This document shows, piece by piece, positions 55,073 through 63,773 of a DNA stretch of 64,000 bases (position 1 is its first letter; every line of letters starts with the position of its first letter). Location of the stretch: positions 4,784,501 through 4,848,500 of the forward strand of contig NZ_CP016286.1 of assembly GCF_001679785.1 (NCBI RefSeq). Reading direction: 5' to 3'. The notes under the pieces are model-generated. The model saw only the letters and a program-made list of their open reading frames with translations. It made no database searches and was not told where the DNA came from. The position numbers and the translations under genes are program-made. This DNA is from Rhizobium leguminosarum. GTDB lineage: Bacteria > Pseudomonadota > Alphaproteobacteria > Rhizobiales > Rhizobiaceae.

Positions 55073-56505
55073 TGGATATAAGCGTCTCGGGCGGAGCCTC
55101 CGGTACGGAGACGACCGCGGTTGCGAAATCCGCGCGACTGGCCGGAAAAGGTGATGCTGACGGCCAAAAGAACGGCTTCTTCGACGCGCTTGCCAAGGCT
55201 GGCAGCGATGCCGTCAACGGCGAGCCCGACGATGCGCAGCCGGATCAGGGCGTGGCTGCCGATGCCGGCGCCGAGAAAGCGGCGCGGACGAACCGCGGCC
55301 GCAGCAGTGCAAAGCCGTTGATCGACCTCGGCGACGCCGCGCTGAAGGCACAGGCCGAGGTGCAGCCGGAAACGATTGCCAGTGTTGAAAATGCCACGAC
55401 AAAGCCCGTAAAGGCTGAGGTCAAAATGCCGGCCGATCTCGCCTTCGGCAAGCTCGATCCGAAGGACAGCCCCGCAGACGAGGTCGCTCCGGCAGCCAAG
55501 GGTGGCAAACACACCAAGGCCGACGCGTTGGAAATCTATACGGATAAGGCGAGTGACGATGATGACGGCGGCATTTCGGATGTTCTGGGTCTGCTGAAGC
55601 AGGAGCCCGCCGAGGGTGCCGTGACTTTGCCGACGGCGGTAGCCGCGCATCACGTCTCCGCCAAAGCCGATGAGGCTGAGACGGCCGACAAGAAACTCAA
55701 TGGTATCGAAGCCAAGACGGGCGGCCATGCGTCGGACGCTCTTGCTGCCGTCAGCAGCAACGTCGAGAGCGGCAAAGCGGATGATCTCAGGGTTCCCGGA
55801 TCGGAGAATCCCGAAGCCGCCGATGGCAAGACATTCAGGATCAGCCGCGCCGATGGCCGCGGCGTGTCGATGGATGTCCACATCGGCACCGATCAGGCCG
55901 GGCCGAAAGATGGTTCGAAGAAGGCCGATGTCGAAAACGTTTCGGTGCTCGAATCCCGCCGCTATATCGGCCTGATGCAGAATACGAATTCCGCCGCCGT
56001 CACCGCTGCTCTCTCCGGCGATTCCGAATGGGCGCGCGCCATGGAGCCGAGCTCGGCGCTCTCCAACGCGGCGGAATGGACGAGCACCGGCAAGGTGGTC
56101 AATACGCTGAAGATCCAGATGAACCCGCTCGATCTCGGCCTGGTGACGGCGACCATGCGCCTGTCCGGCGACGCTCTGAACATCGACCTCAAGGTCGAAA
56201 CCGGGGCGGCCTATCGTCAAATGAAGGAAGATCACGGCAAGATTCTCGAAGCACTGCGCAGCCAGGGTTACGCGGTCGAAAACGTCACCATCAGCATGGC
56301 GCCGGTCGAGCGTCCCGACGCCGGCAATCAGGGCCAGGCCTCTCAGCAGCAGTCGCTTCCTCAGCAGGGGCAGGGCGGCGAGGCGCGCGAGCGCCAAAAT
56401 CAGACGGCACAGCGGACGGACGGAGGCTTCAATGGCGCAGGCGATACCAGTATTGAAGACACTCGTTCTGGCGGCAGCAGCGGCACTGGTGGCGTTTACC
56501 TCTGA
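55069..56505 (+). CDS. fliK: Hook-length control protein FliK (formerly MotD)
   Basis: A 478-residue protein with a low-complexity, Ala/Asp/Lys-rich N-terminal two thirds and a C-terminal Flg_hook domain (NTLKIQMNPLDLGLVTATMRLSGDALNIDLKV in parts; ALRSQGYAVENVTISM). Rhizobial motD was renamed fliK after hook-length studies. Its 3' end overlaps the next gene by 74 bp in another frame. Confidence 0.92.
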   Translation: MMDISVSGGASGTETTAVAKSARLAGKGDADGQKNGFFDALAKAGSDAVNGEPDDAQPDQGVAADAGAEKAARTNRGRSSAKPLIDLGDAALKAQAEVQPETIASVENATTKPVKAEVKMPADLAFGKLDPKDSPADEVAPAAKGGKHTKADALEIYTDKASDDDDGGISDVLGLLKQEPAEGAVTLPTAVAAHHVSAKADEAETADKKLNGIEAKTGGHASDALAAVSSNVESGKADDLRVPGSENPEAADGKTFRISRADGRGVSMDVHIGTDQAGPKDGSKKADVENVSVLESRRYIGLMQNTNSAAVTAALSGDSEWARAMEPSSALSNAAEWTSTGKVVNTLKIQMNPLDLGLVTATMRLSGDALNIDLKVETGAAYRQMKEDHGKILEALRSQGYAVENVTISMAPVERPDAGNQGQASQQQSLPQQGQGGEARERQNQTAQRTDGGFNGAGDTSIEDTRSGGSSGTGGVYL

Positions 56506-57010
56506 GGCGATCGCCTCCACCGGCGCCTGCGAACGCGAGATCCAGTCGGCAGCGGCCAAATACGGCATCCCGGAAGGCATCCTCTATTCGGTTGGGCTGA
56601 CGGAGACCGGCCGCAAGGGCTCGCTCTATCCCTACGCCATGAACGTCGAAGGCAAGGCGATCTTTCCGCCCTCGGAGCAGGACGCGATGCGGCAGTTCGA
56701 TGTCGCCCGCAGCGGCGGCGCGAAGCTCATCGACATCGGCTGCATGCAGATCAACCATTATTTTCACGGCGAGAATTTCCGCTCCGCCGAGGAGATGTTC
56801 GACCCGCATCGCAACGTGGAGTATGCAGCAAAATTCCTCCGCAATCTGCATGACCGTCACGAGACATGGACGATGGCGGTAGCCAGATACCATGCCGGAC
56901 CCAACAACAATCCGGCGCAGAAGCAATATGTCTGCCGCGTCATCTCCAATCTCGTCGCCACGGGCTACGGCAAGTGGACTCTCAATGCGAGTAACTTTTG
57001 TCGAAATTGA
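56432..57010 (+). CDS. Lytic transglycosylase-like secreted protein
   Basis: A 192-residue SLT-type muramidase: signal peptide (~1-28, LVLAAAAALVAFTSEAIAS), catalytic Glu58 in LYSVGLTETGRKG, IGCMQINHYFH and VARYHAGPNN. It probably opens peptidoglycan for the rod, like FlgJ in enterics. The start overlaps fliK by 74 bp, but GGAGG lies 6 nt before the ATG and the signal peptide needs this start. Rhizobial clusters have this gene between fliK and rem. Confidence 0.9.
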   Translation: MAQAIPVLKTLVLAAAAALVAFTSEAIASTGACEREIQSAAAKYGIPEGILYSVGLTETGRKGSLYPYAMNVEGKAIFPPSEQDAMRQFDVARSGGAKLIDIGCMQINHYFHGENFRSAEEMFDPHRNVEYAAKFLRNLHDRHETWTMAVARYHAGPNNNPAQKQYVCRVISNLVATGYGKWTLNASNFCRN

Positions 57011-57290
57011 TTCAACCAAAGATGGAAGAGGCGTATTGTGACGAAACTGTGTCACAATGTGGCAGGAATCCGGCGTGAATCTCCCGTGCAAGTCATATTT
57101 AACCGACTGTTAACTTTTCCACGAAATTTTGGTGTGCATAATCAGGCGTACCCACTAGATATAGATCAAATCGCTACCCAGATCTTAATCAATTATTAGT
57201 TTCTGCCATTAACTTTAACGAGTTGTCGCCGATTCGTGCGATTCGTACCCATAGATCATCGAAGTGCCACACTGATTCGGAGGCGGACGA
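57011..57290. other. Regulatory region upstream of rem
   Basis: 280 bp, AT-rich, no gene. It contains TTTAACCGACTGTTAAC (57098-57114), tandem GATTCGT boxes at 57231 and 57240, a third GATTCGG near the ribosome site, and GGAGG before the rem ATG. VisN/VisR are expected to bind here; which box they use is unknown. Confidence 0.5.
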
Positions 57291-57962
57291 ATGATCGTAG
57301 TGGTTGATGAGCGTGAGCTCGTGAAAGATGGATACACATCTCTGTTCGGTCGTGAGGGCATTCCCTCCACCGGCTTTGATCCAGCGGAATTTGGCGAGTG
57401 GGTACAGACCGCCGCCGATTCCGATATAGCTGCAGTCGAGGCCTTTCTGATCGGTCAGGGCCAGCGCAACTTCGAACTGCCCCGGGCGATCCGGGATCGG
57501 TCGATGGCGCCGGTGATTGCAGTCAGCGACCAGCACTCGCTCGAAAACACTCTTGCGCTTTTCGATTGCGGCGTCGACGACGTGGTGCGCAAACCGGTGC
57601 ATCCCCGCGAGATCCTCGCAAGGGCGGCTGCGATCCGGCGCCGGCTGAAGGCGATCACCAACTACACCGAGATCGGCGGGATCCGCGTCTTCTCGGATGG
57701 TCGTGACCCCGAGATCAACGGCGAAGTCTTCGCACTTCCCCGGCGCGAGCGCCGCATCCTCGAATATTTGATCGCCAATCGCGGTCGCCGGGTCACCAAG
57801 ACCCAGATCTTCAACGCCATCTACGGCATCTTCGATGAAGAAGTCGAGGAGAACGTCGTCGAAAGCCACATCTCGAAGCTGCGCAAGAAGCTGCGCAAAA
57901 AGCTCGGCGTCGATCCGGTCGATTCCAAGCGCTTCCTTGGTTACTGCATCGATTGGGCCTGA
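57291..57962 (+). CDS. rem: OmpR-like motility activator Rem
   Basis: A 223-residue regulator: receiver-like N-domain (~1-115) and winged-helix C-domain (~125-223: [33 protein letters not shown] in parts; [13 protein letters not shown]). The phosphoacceptor position in [13 protein letters not shown] appears to be Glu50, not Asp, so it probably works without phosphorylation. In Sinorhizobium Rem is the class II activator between VisNR and the structural operons and acts during exponential growth. Confidence 0.93.
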   Translation: MIVVVDERELVKDGYTSLFGREGIPSTGFDPAEFGEWVQTAADSDIAAVEAFLIGQGQRNFELPRAIRDRSMAPVIAVSDQHSLENTLALFDCGVDDVVRKPVHPREILARAAAIRRRLKAITNYTEIGGIRVFSDGRDPEINGEVFALPRRERRILEYLIANRGRRVTKTQIFNAIYGIFDEEVEENVVESHISKLRKKLRKKLGVDPVDSKRFLGYCIDWA

Positions 57963-58033
57963 TTTCTCGGCCGGGCGGCGGCGCCCGGCTGAACCTCAAG
58001 TTAGCCTCGCAGCTCGCATGACAGACAGCTTCA

Positions 58034-58051
58034 CGCAAGGCCCGACAAATA
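58034..58051 (+). promoter_or_regulatory. Flagellar promoter box before flgE
   Basis: CACGCAAG (hexamer 58034-58039), then 10 nt, then TACTCTCG at 58050, 35-52 bp before the flgE ATG. Confidence 0.65.
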
Positions 58052-58085
58052 CTCTCGTGCATAACAGGTAAAACGAGGTTTTCAG

Positions 58086-59390
58086 ATGAGCATTTTCGGC
58101 AGCATGAAGACGGCAGTATCGGGGATGAACGCGCAGGCCAACCGCCTCAGCACCGTCGCCGACAACATCGCCAACGTTAACACCACCGGTTACAAGGCTG
58201 TGTCGACGAGCTTCTCGTCGCTGGTTCTGCCCTCCTCGGGTGGCAATTACAATTCCGGCGGCGTTCAGACCTCTGTCCGCCAGGCCGTCTCCGACCAGGG
58301 CGATATTTCCTACACCACGTCGAGCACCGACCTTGCAATCTCAGGCGACGGCTTCTTCATCGTCCAGGGTGCAGATGGTACGCCGGTTCTGACCCGCGCC
58401 GGCGACTTCACCAAGGACGACGAAGGCAACCTCGTCAACGCCGCCGGCTTTCAGCTGATGGGCTATTCCTACGACTCCGGCGCTCCGGCTGTCGTCGTCA
58501 ACGGCTTCGACGGCCTCGTTCCCGTCAATGTCAACCAGGATGGCCTGACCGCCATTGCCTCGACATCCGGTGTCTTCAAGGGCAACCTCGATTCCAACGC
58601 CAAGGTCGCTCCGGTCGCTCCTGCGACGCTGCCGAGCGCCAATGCCGCCACCACGACAACCGACACGAAGAAGGTCTCGATGGTCGCCTATGACCGTCTC
58701 GGCAACAAGGTGATGTACGACTTCTACTTCACGAAGCAATCGGTCGTGACGCCGCCGCCGGCACCCCCCGCTACGGCTGCCACCTGGGAAGTGGCAATGT
58801 TCCGCAACGCCGATGCTGCGGTCGGCGGCACAACCTCCTTCCCCTACTCCACCGCCGGGGGCGATGTCGGCACCGGAACGATCACCTTCGACGCCAACGG
58901 CAAGTTGACCACGGGCGGCGCCATTAACATTGTCGATCCGGTGACTGGCCAGACGATTGCCATGGATTTCTCGGCCTTCACACAGCTCGGTGCCGACTTC
59001 TCCGGCACCGGTACGCCGAACGGCCAGGCAGCGACCCCGGTCAAGGACGTCACGGTTGATGGGGACGGCATCGTCTACGCGAAATACGAAGACGGCAGCA
59101 CCAAGCCGCTCTATCGTATTCCGCTGGCCAATGTCGCCAGCCCCGACAAGCTGACGCTGATGAGCGGCAACGTCTACAGCGCCAACGGCCAGTCGGGCGT
59201 CACCGTCACCGGCTTCCCGCAGACCAACGGTCTCGGCACGATCAAATCAGGCGCTCTCGAAGGCTCGAACGTCGACCTCGCCGGCGAGCTGACCGAGATG
59301 ATCGAATCGCAGCGCAGCTATACCGCCAATTCCAAGGTGTTCCAGACGGGATCCGACATTATGGACGTTCTCGTCAACCTCAAGAGATAA
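58086..59390 (+). CDS. flgE: Flagellar hook protein FlgE
   Basis: A 434-residue hook protein with ADNIANVNTTGYKAVSTSFSS at the N-terminus, ISGDGFFIVQGADG, and the C-terminal LEGSNVDLAGELTEMIESQRSYTANSKVFQ motif in parts. It leads the operon to fliQ and perhaps beyond. Confidence 0.97.
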   Translation: MSIFGSMKTAVSGMNAQANRLSTVADNIANVNTTGYKAVSTSFSSLVLPSSGGNYNSGGVQTSVRQAVSDQGDISYTTSSTDLAISGDGFFIVQGADGTPVLTRAGDFTKDDEGNLVNAAGFQLMGYSYDSGAPAVVVNGFDGLVPVNVNQDGLTAIASTSGVFKGNLDSNAKVAPVAPATLPSANAATTTTDTKKVSMVAYDRLGNKVMYDFYFTKQSVVTPPPAPPATAATWEVAMFRNADAAVGGTTSFPYSTAGGDVGTGTITFDANGKLTTGGAINIVDPVTGQTIAMDFSAFTQLGADFSGTGTPNGQAATPVKDVTVDGDGIVYAKYEDGSTKPLYRIPLANVASPDKLTLMSGNVYSANGQSGVTVTGFPQTNGLGTIKSGALEGSNVDLAGELTEMIESQRSYTANSKVFQTGSDIMDVLVNLKR

Positions 59391-59409
59391 GCAAGGTACC
59401 GGGTAAGCC

Positions 59410-60897
59410 ATGTCGCTCACGTCAGCACTTAATACCGCGCAGAACATATTCAACAATACGGGCACTCAGAGCAGTGTCGTATCGAACAATATCTCGAATG
59501 CGGGCAACAAAGATTACGTGCGCCGGCAGGCGATGCTCACCACGTCCTTGAACGGCGCGCAGGTCGTCAAGATCGACCGGGCGCAGGAAGAGGCGCTGCT
59601 GCGCCAATACCTGAAGACATCCTCTCAGGACAGTGCCCAGCAGGCATTGCTCGGCGGTCTTGAGGACCTCAAGTCGATCGTGGGTGGCAACGACTACGAA
59701 ACGTCGCCATCCACCTATCTCGGTGTTTTCCAGCAAAAGCTTCAGGCCTTCCGCACGACGCCGGGCAGCACCGTCGCCGCTCAGGGCGCCATCACCGCCG
59801 CGCAGGACGTCGCGAACTCGCTGAACAATGCCTCGCAATCTGTTCAGAACGTCCGCGCCACCGCCGACAAGCAGATCGCCACCGACGTCGATAAGCTGAA
59901 TACGCTTCTCAGCGACTTCGAGAAGGCCAACAATGCGGTGAAGACCGCCACGGCCTCGGGTGCGGATGCATCCGGCGCCCTCGACGAACGTGAGAAGGCT
60001 CTCAAGCAGATTTCGCAGATCGTCGGCGTCAACACGACGACGCGCGACAATAACGACATGGTGCTGAGCACGTCTGACGGGACGATCCTCTTCGAGACAA
60101 TCCCGCGCAAGGTGACGTTCAAGTCTCAGGATGTCTATACCGCGACCATCACCGGCAATTCGGTCTATATCGACGGTGTGGCACTTCCGCGCGGCAGCGG
60201 ATCGACGACGACGGCACAGGGAAGCCTTCAGTCTCTCCTCCAGGTGCGCGACGAAATCGCCCCGAACTTCCAGAAGCAGCTCGACGAAGTCGCCCGCGGC
60301 CTGGTCTCGCTCTTCAAGGAGCAGAACACGGTGGCCGGTCCCGCCTATGTGCCAGGCCTCTTCAACTGGAGCGGCGGTACGGTCGATACCGGCGCCACCG
60401 CGGTTGCCGGCATGGCGGCGACTATCACGGTCAGCAGCAGAGTCATTACCTCGCAAGGCGGCGATCCGATGCGCCTGCGCGATGGTGGCGTCAACGCCAC
60501 TGGCCTCGTCCTGAACACGTCAGGCGCCAGCGGTTATACGACTGAACTCGATCGTCTCTATACTGCATTGGGCTCCGACATCGATTTCGATCCAGCGGCG
60601 GGGACGCCGGTCGGGTTCGACGCCACGACCGGCATCGATTCAAACGTCAGCATCATGGAATTCGCCACAAATTCCCTCGGCTGGCTCGAACAGTACCGCA
60701 GCAACGCCACGACGGCGGCGGAAAACACCTCGGCGGCGCTGTCACGCTCCGACGAAGCCTATTCCAACGAGACGGGCGTCAACCTGGACGAGGAACTGAC
60801 GCTGCTCCTCGACATAGAGCAGTCCTACAAGGCGGCGACCAAGATCCTGAACGCCGTTGACGAAATGTTGAAGTCATTGCTGGATATTGCGAGTTAA
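59410..60897 (+). CDS. flgK: Hook-filament junction protein FlgK
   Basis: A 495-residue HAP1 with NNISNAGNKDYVRRQAM at the N-terminus and GVNLDEELTLLLDIEQSYKAATKIL near the C-terminus. It is slightly shorter than the enteric protein. Confidence 0.95.
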   Translation: MSLTSALNTAQNIFNNTGTQSSVVSNNISNAGNKDYVRRQAMLTTSLNGAQVVKIDRAQEEALLRQYLKTSSQDSAQQALLGGLEDLKSIVGGNDYETSPSTYLGVFQQKLQAFRTTPGSTVAAQGAITAAQDVANSLNNASQSVQNVRATADKQIATDVDKLNTLLSDFEKANNAVKTATASGADASGALDEREKALKQISQIVGVNTTTRDNNDMVLSTSDGTILFETIPRKVTFKSQDVYTATITGNSVYIDGVALPRGSGSTTTAQGSLQSLLQVRDEIAPNFQKQLDEVARGLVSLFKEQNTVAGPAYVPGLFNWSGGTVDTGATAVAGMAATITVSSRVITSQGGDPMRLRDGGVNATGLVLNTSGASGYTTELDRLYTALGSDIDFDPAAGTPVGFDATTGIDSNVSIMEFATNSLGWLEQYRSNATTAAENTSAALSRSDEAYSNETGVNLDEELTLLLDIEQSYKAATKILNAVDEMLKSLLDIAS

Positions 60898-60900
60898 GCC

Positions 60901-61953
60901 ATGAAGAGCTCATTTATTTCAAGTTCGGCCATTCAGAATGCGATGCGGTTGACGATCCGTCAGGCGCAGAACCAGATGACGAAGGCGACGATGGAAGCGA
61001 CGACGGGAGTCTATGCCGATATCGGCGTCTCGCTCGGCGGCAACGCCGCCAGGAGCGTCGACTTCAGCCGCGAGGTCGACCGGATAGCCTCGATCAAATC
61101 AAGCAATTCGCTTGTCACCGCGCGCATGGAATCCTCGCAGCTCGGCCTTTCCAAGATGAAGGATGTCGGCGACGGCCTCGTTTCGAAGCTGACGGCGCTC
61201 CAGGGCAGCCACGACCCAGGCAGCATCACCGTCGCCATCCAATCGGCGACCAGCGCCCTGTCCACGATGATGGATACGGCCAATACCATGGTAAACGGCG
61301 AATATCTGTTCTCGGGCATCAACACCGATGTGCAGCCGCTGACAGACAAGACGGCCGCGACGAGTGCTGCCATCGTCACGCAGTTGAATGCATACGCCGC
61401 CGCTCTTGTCCCCCCGAAGGCAGTCAAGGATCTGACCGGCGCCGAAATGAGCACCTTCATCACCACGACGGTGGAGCCGATGTTCAGCCAGGCTGCCTGG
61501 ACCGACCCGACGACCGGTTGGTCGCAGGCGTCGAACCAGAACATGACGAGCCGCATCAGCAACTCCGAAGTGATCGAATCCTCGACCAATGCCAATTCCG
61601 AGGGCATGCGCTACTTCGCGCTCGCCTCGGTGATGGCCTCGGCACTGTTAGGACAGGGCCTCAGCAGCGATGCGATGAGCACGGTGTCCAAGCAGGCGAT
61701 CAGTTACACAGCAAAGGCGACCAGCGGCCTCGTGACACAGGCAAGCCAGCTCGGTCTTTCCCAGGAGCGCGTCAAGAAGTCCAACGACGCTCTCGACGCT
61801 CAATCGAACATCATCAAGAACAAGCTCGTCGATCTCCAGGGCGTCGATCCTTACGAGGCGTCGACCCTCGTCAAGACTTTGGAAACGCAGCTTGAAACGG
61901 CTTACACGATCGTCTCGAAGATCCAGCAGTTGAGTCTAGTAAACTACCTTTGA
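60901..61953 (+). CDS. flgL: Hook-filament junction protein FlgL
   Basis: A 350-residue flagellin-like HAP3, weakly conserved (DVGDGLVSKLTALQG; NGEYLFSGINTDVQPLTD; ETQLETAYTIVSKIQQLSLVNYL). It starts 3 bp after flgK, which supports the call. Confidence 0.92.
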   Translation: MKSSFISSSAIQNAMRLTIRQAQNQMTKATMEATTGVYADIGVSLGGNAARSVDFSREVDRIASIKSSNSLVTARMESSQLGLSKMKDVGDGLVSKLTALQGSHDPGSITVAIQSATSALSTMMDTANTMVNGEYLFSGINTDVQPLTDKTAATSAAIVTQLNAYAAALVPPKAVKDLTGAEMSTFITTTVEPMFSQAAWTDPTTGWSQASNQNMTSRISNSEVIESSTNANSEGMRYFALASVMASALLGQGLSSDAMSTVSKQAISYTAKATSGLVTQASQLGLSQERVKKSNDALDAQSNIIKNKLVDLQGVDPYEASTLVKTLETQLETAYTIVSKIQQLSLVNYL

Positions 61954-61987
61954 TGATCAAAGGCGCGCAATAAAGAAGGATGCATGA

Positions 61988-62335
61988 ATGTATCAGTTCT
62001 CATATGCCGAAGTCATGCAGGACTCGGTGGCCGACGCGAAAGAGCGGGAATGGCAGGTTCTTGACCGGTCCATAGACCTGCTGGCGGCGGCGCGCGAAAA
62101 GGAAAAATACGGCCGGGAAGCCATTGAAGCCCTGTTTTATACCCGCCGGGTGTGGATCAGCTTCATCGAGGATCTCAAACATCCCGACAACCAGCTGGAG
62201 ATCGGGCTCAGGGCCAACCTCATCTCGATCGCGATCTGGATATTGAAGGAATGCGACAGGATCAGAAAACGTCAGTCTAATAACTACCAGGGCATCATCG
62301 ACGTTACCACCATCATCAGGGATGGACTTAAATGA
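61988..62335 (+). CDS. flaF: Flagellin synthesis regulator FlaF
   Basis: A 115-residue FlaF ([44 protein letters not shown]). In Caulobacter FlaF promotes flagellin synthesis and secretion, opposed by FlbT. AAGGA precedes the ATG, and its stop overlaps the flbT start. Confidence 0.95.
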   Translation: MYQFSYAEVMQDSVADAKEREWQVLDRSIDLLAAAREKEKYGREAIEALFYTRRVWISFIEDLKHPDNQLEIGLRANLISIAIWILKECDRIRKRQSNNYQGIIDVTTIIRDGLK

Positions 62336-62781
62336 AAAGCACACTTCGCATTTCTCTGAAAGCCGGAGAAAGAATCTTCATCAACGGCGCCGTCCTGCGC
62401 GTCGACCGTAAGGTCGCGCTGGAATTCCTGAATGATGTGACGTTCCTTCTCGAAAACCACGTCCTCCAGCCGGAGGGCGCCACGACGCCGCTGCGTCAGC
62501 TCTATTTCATCGCGCAGATGATCCTCATCAACCCTGAGGGCAAGGACCAGTCGACGGCTTTGTTCCGCAAGTCGATCACCATGCTGCTCTCCTGCTTCAA
62601 GAACGAGGAAATCCTCGCCGAACTGAAGCGCATCGATGCGCTCGTCTCGACAGGCCGTGCCTTCGACGCACTCAAGGCGATCCGCGGCCTTTACGCCATC
62701 GAAGACAATATCCTCAACAACCACGAAATGCCGCCGACGATGGTCGAGCAGATTCGCAGGGAGATTGCACCATGGCGGTAG
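62332..62781 (+). CDS. flbT: Flagellin mRNA regulator FlbT
   Basis: A 149-residue FlbT ([37 protein letters not shown] in parts; [13 protein letters not shown]). FlbT proteins bind flagellin mRNA leaders and control their translation and decay. The conserved SD-pairing hairpins before flaA, flaB and flaC are plausible targets. The 3' end overlaps flgD by 10 bp. Confidence 0.95.
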   Translation: MKSTLRISLKAGERIFINGAVLRVDRKVALEFLNDVTFLLENHVLQPEGATTPLRQLYFIAQMILINPEGKDQSTALFRKSITMLLSCFKNEEILAELKRIDALVSTGRAFDALKAIRGLYAIEDNILNNHEMPPTMVEQIRREIAPWR

Positions 62782-63215
62782 ATGCAACATCGAACGTGGC
62801 CAAAACGAGTTCGACGACCACAACGAACACGGCCCAGACGAAGGCGACGCTGAACTACGACAATTTCCTTCAACTGCTCATCGCGCAGATGAAGAACCAG
62901 GATCCGACCGATCCGATGGATGCCAGCGAGCAGATGTCGCAGCTGGCAAGCTTCTCGCAGGTCGAACAGACGATCCAGACCAACACCAAGCTGGACACAC
63001 TTCTGGCAAGCTCCAGCCTCACCCAAGCGAGCAGCTACGTCGGCAAATACATGGAAAGCGCCGACGGTAAGGTTAAGGGCACCATCGAATCCGTCAAGGT
63101 TTATTCGGACGGAATCATTGCGACAACCACGGCTGGCGGGAATATACTCGTGCAGGCGGGAATCACTATTGCCGACAAGGCGCCGACCACGTCGACCGAC
63201 ACCAGCGATACCTGA
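62772..63215 (+). CDS. flgD: Hook cap/scaffold protein FlgD
   Basis: A 147-residue FlgD limited to the conserved N-terminal part ([40 protein letters not shown] in parts) and one short beta region. It is much shorter than the E. coli protein (231), as usual in rhizobia. Confidence 0.95.
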   Translation: MAVDATSNVAKTSSTTTTNTAQTKATLNYDNFLQLLIAQMKNQDPTDPMDASEQMSQLASFSQVEQTIQTNTKLDTLLASSSLTQASSYVGKYMESADGKVKGTIESVKVYSDGIIATTTAGGNILVQAGITIADKAPTTSTDTSDT

Positions 63216-63314
63216 TACCCACGGCGCCGGTGCGCCGCATAAGTCGGGTGATACCAATCAATGGCGGTCCGGCCACGGCGGGGCCGCTTCAGGGCGATAT
63301 GAGGTTGCCTTCGG

Positions 63315-63581
63315 ATGAATGAAGCTGATGCATTGGATCTGTTTCAGGCGGCGATCTGGACCGTCCTGATTGCCGCCGGTCCCGCCGTCATTGCGGCAAT
63401 GGTGGTGGGTCTCGTCATTGCCTTGATCCAGGCGCTGACTCAGGTGCAGGAAGCGACACTGACCTTCGTGCCGAAGATCGTAGCGGTGCTGATCACCGTC
63501 GGGGTCACAGCACCCTTCGTCGGCTCGCAGATCTCGATTTTCACCAATCTGGTCTTCTCTCGCATCCAGTCCGGTTTCTAG
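63315..63581 (+). CDS. fliQ: Flagellar export gate protein FliQ
   Basis: An 88-residue protein with two membrane helices (AAIWTVLIAAGPAVIAAMVVGLVIALIQALTQVQEATLTFVPK in parts), normal for FliQ. The stop TAG is also the first bases of a RIME-like element. Confidence 0.96.
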   Translation: MNEADALDLFQAAIWTVLIAAGPAVIAAMVVGLVIALIQALTQVQEATLTFVPKIVAVLITVGVTAPFVGSQISIFTNLVFSRIQSGF

Positions 63582-63684
63582 GGCAATTCCAGCAAAAGTG
63601 CGCAGCGGTTTTGCGTCGGGGATTGCGTAGAAACAAAAGGTTAGAGCGGTTCTACGCTTCCATGAGAAGCTGAACCGCTCTGAG
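63579..63684 (+). repeat. RIME-like element between fliQ and flhA
   Basis: TAGGGCAATTCCAGCAAAAGTG, then GCGGTTTTGCG near 63605, then a second palindrome with AGAGCGGTTC...GAACCGCTCT (63643-63682). It belongs to the same family as the copies at 9.1 and 25.8 kb (opposite orientation). It separates fliQ from the flhA promoter box. Confidence 0.75.
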
Positions 63685-63693
63685 CCACCTTCG

Positions 63694-63711
63694 CGCAAGC
63701 TTCGCCATTTA
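63694..63711 (+). promoter_or_regulatory. Flagellar promoter box before flhA
   Basis: CGCGCAAG (hexamer 63694-63699), then 10 nt, then TAATTCTCG at 63710. It lies 63-80 bp upstream of the flhA ATG. Confidence 0.6.
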
Positions 63712-63773
63712 ATTCTCGATCCGAATTGGGCGGACTGCATGTCCGCCTCCTCTCATGAAGAGACGGAATCGTC

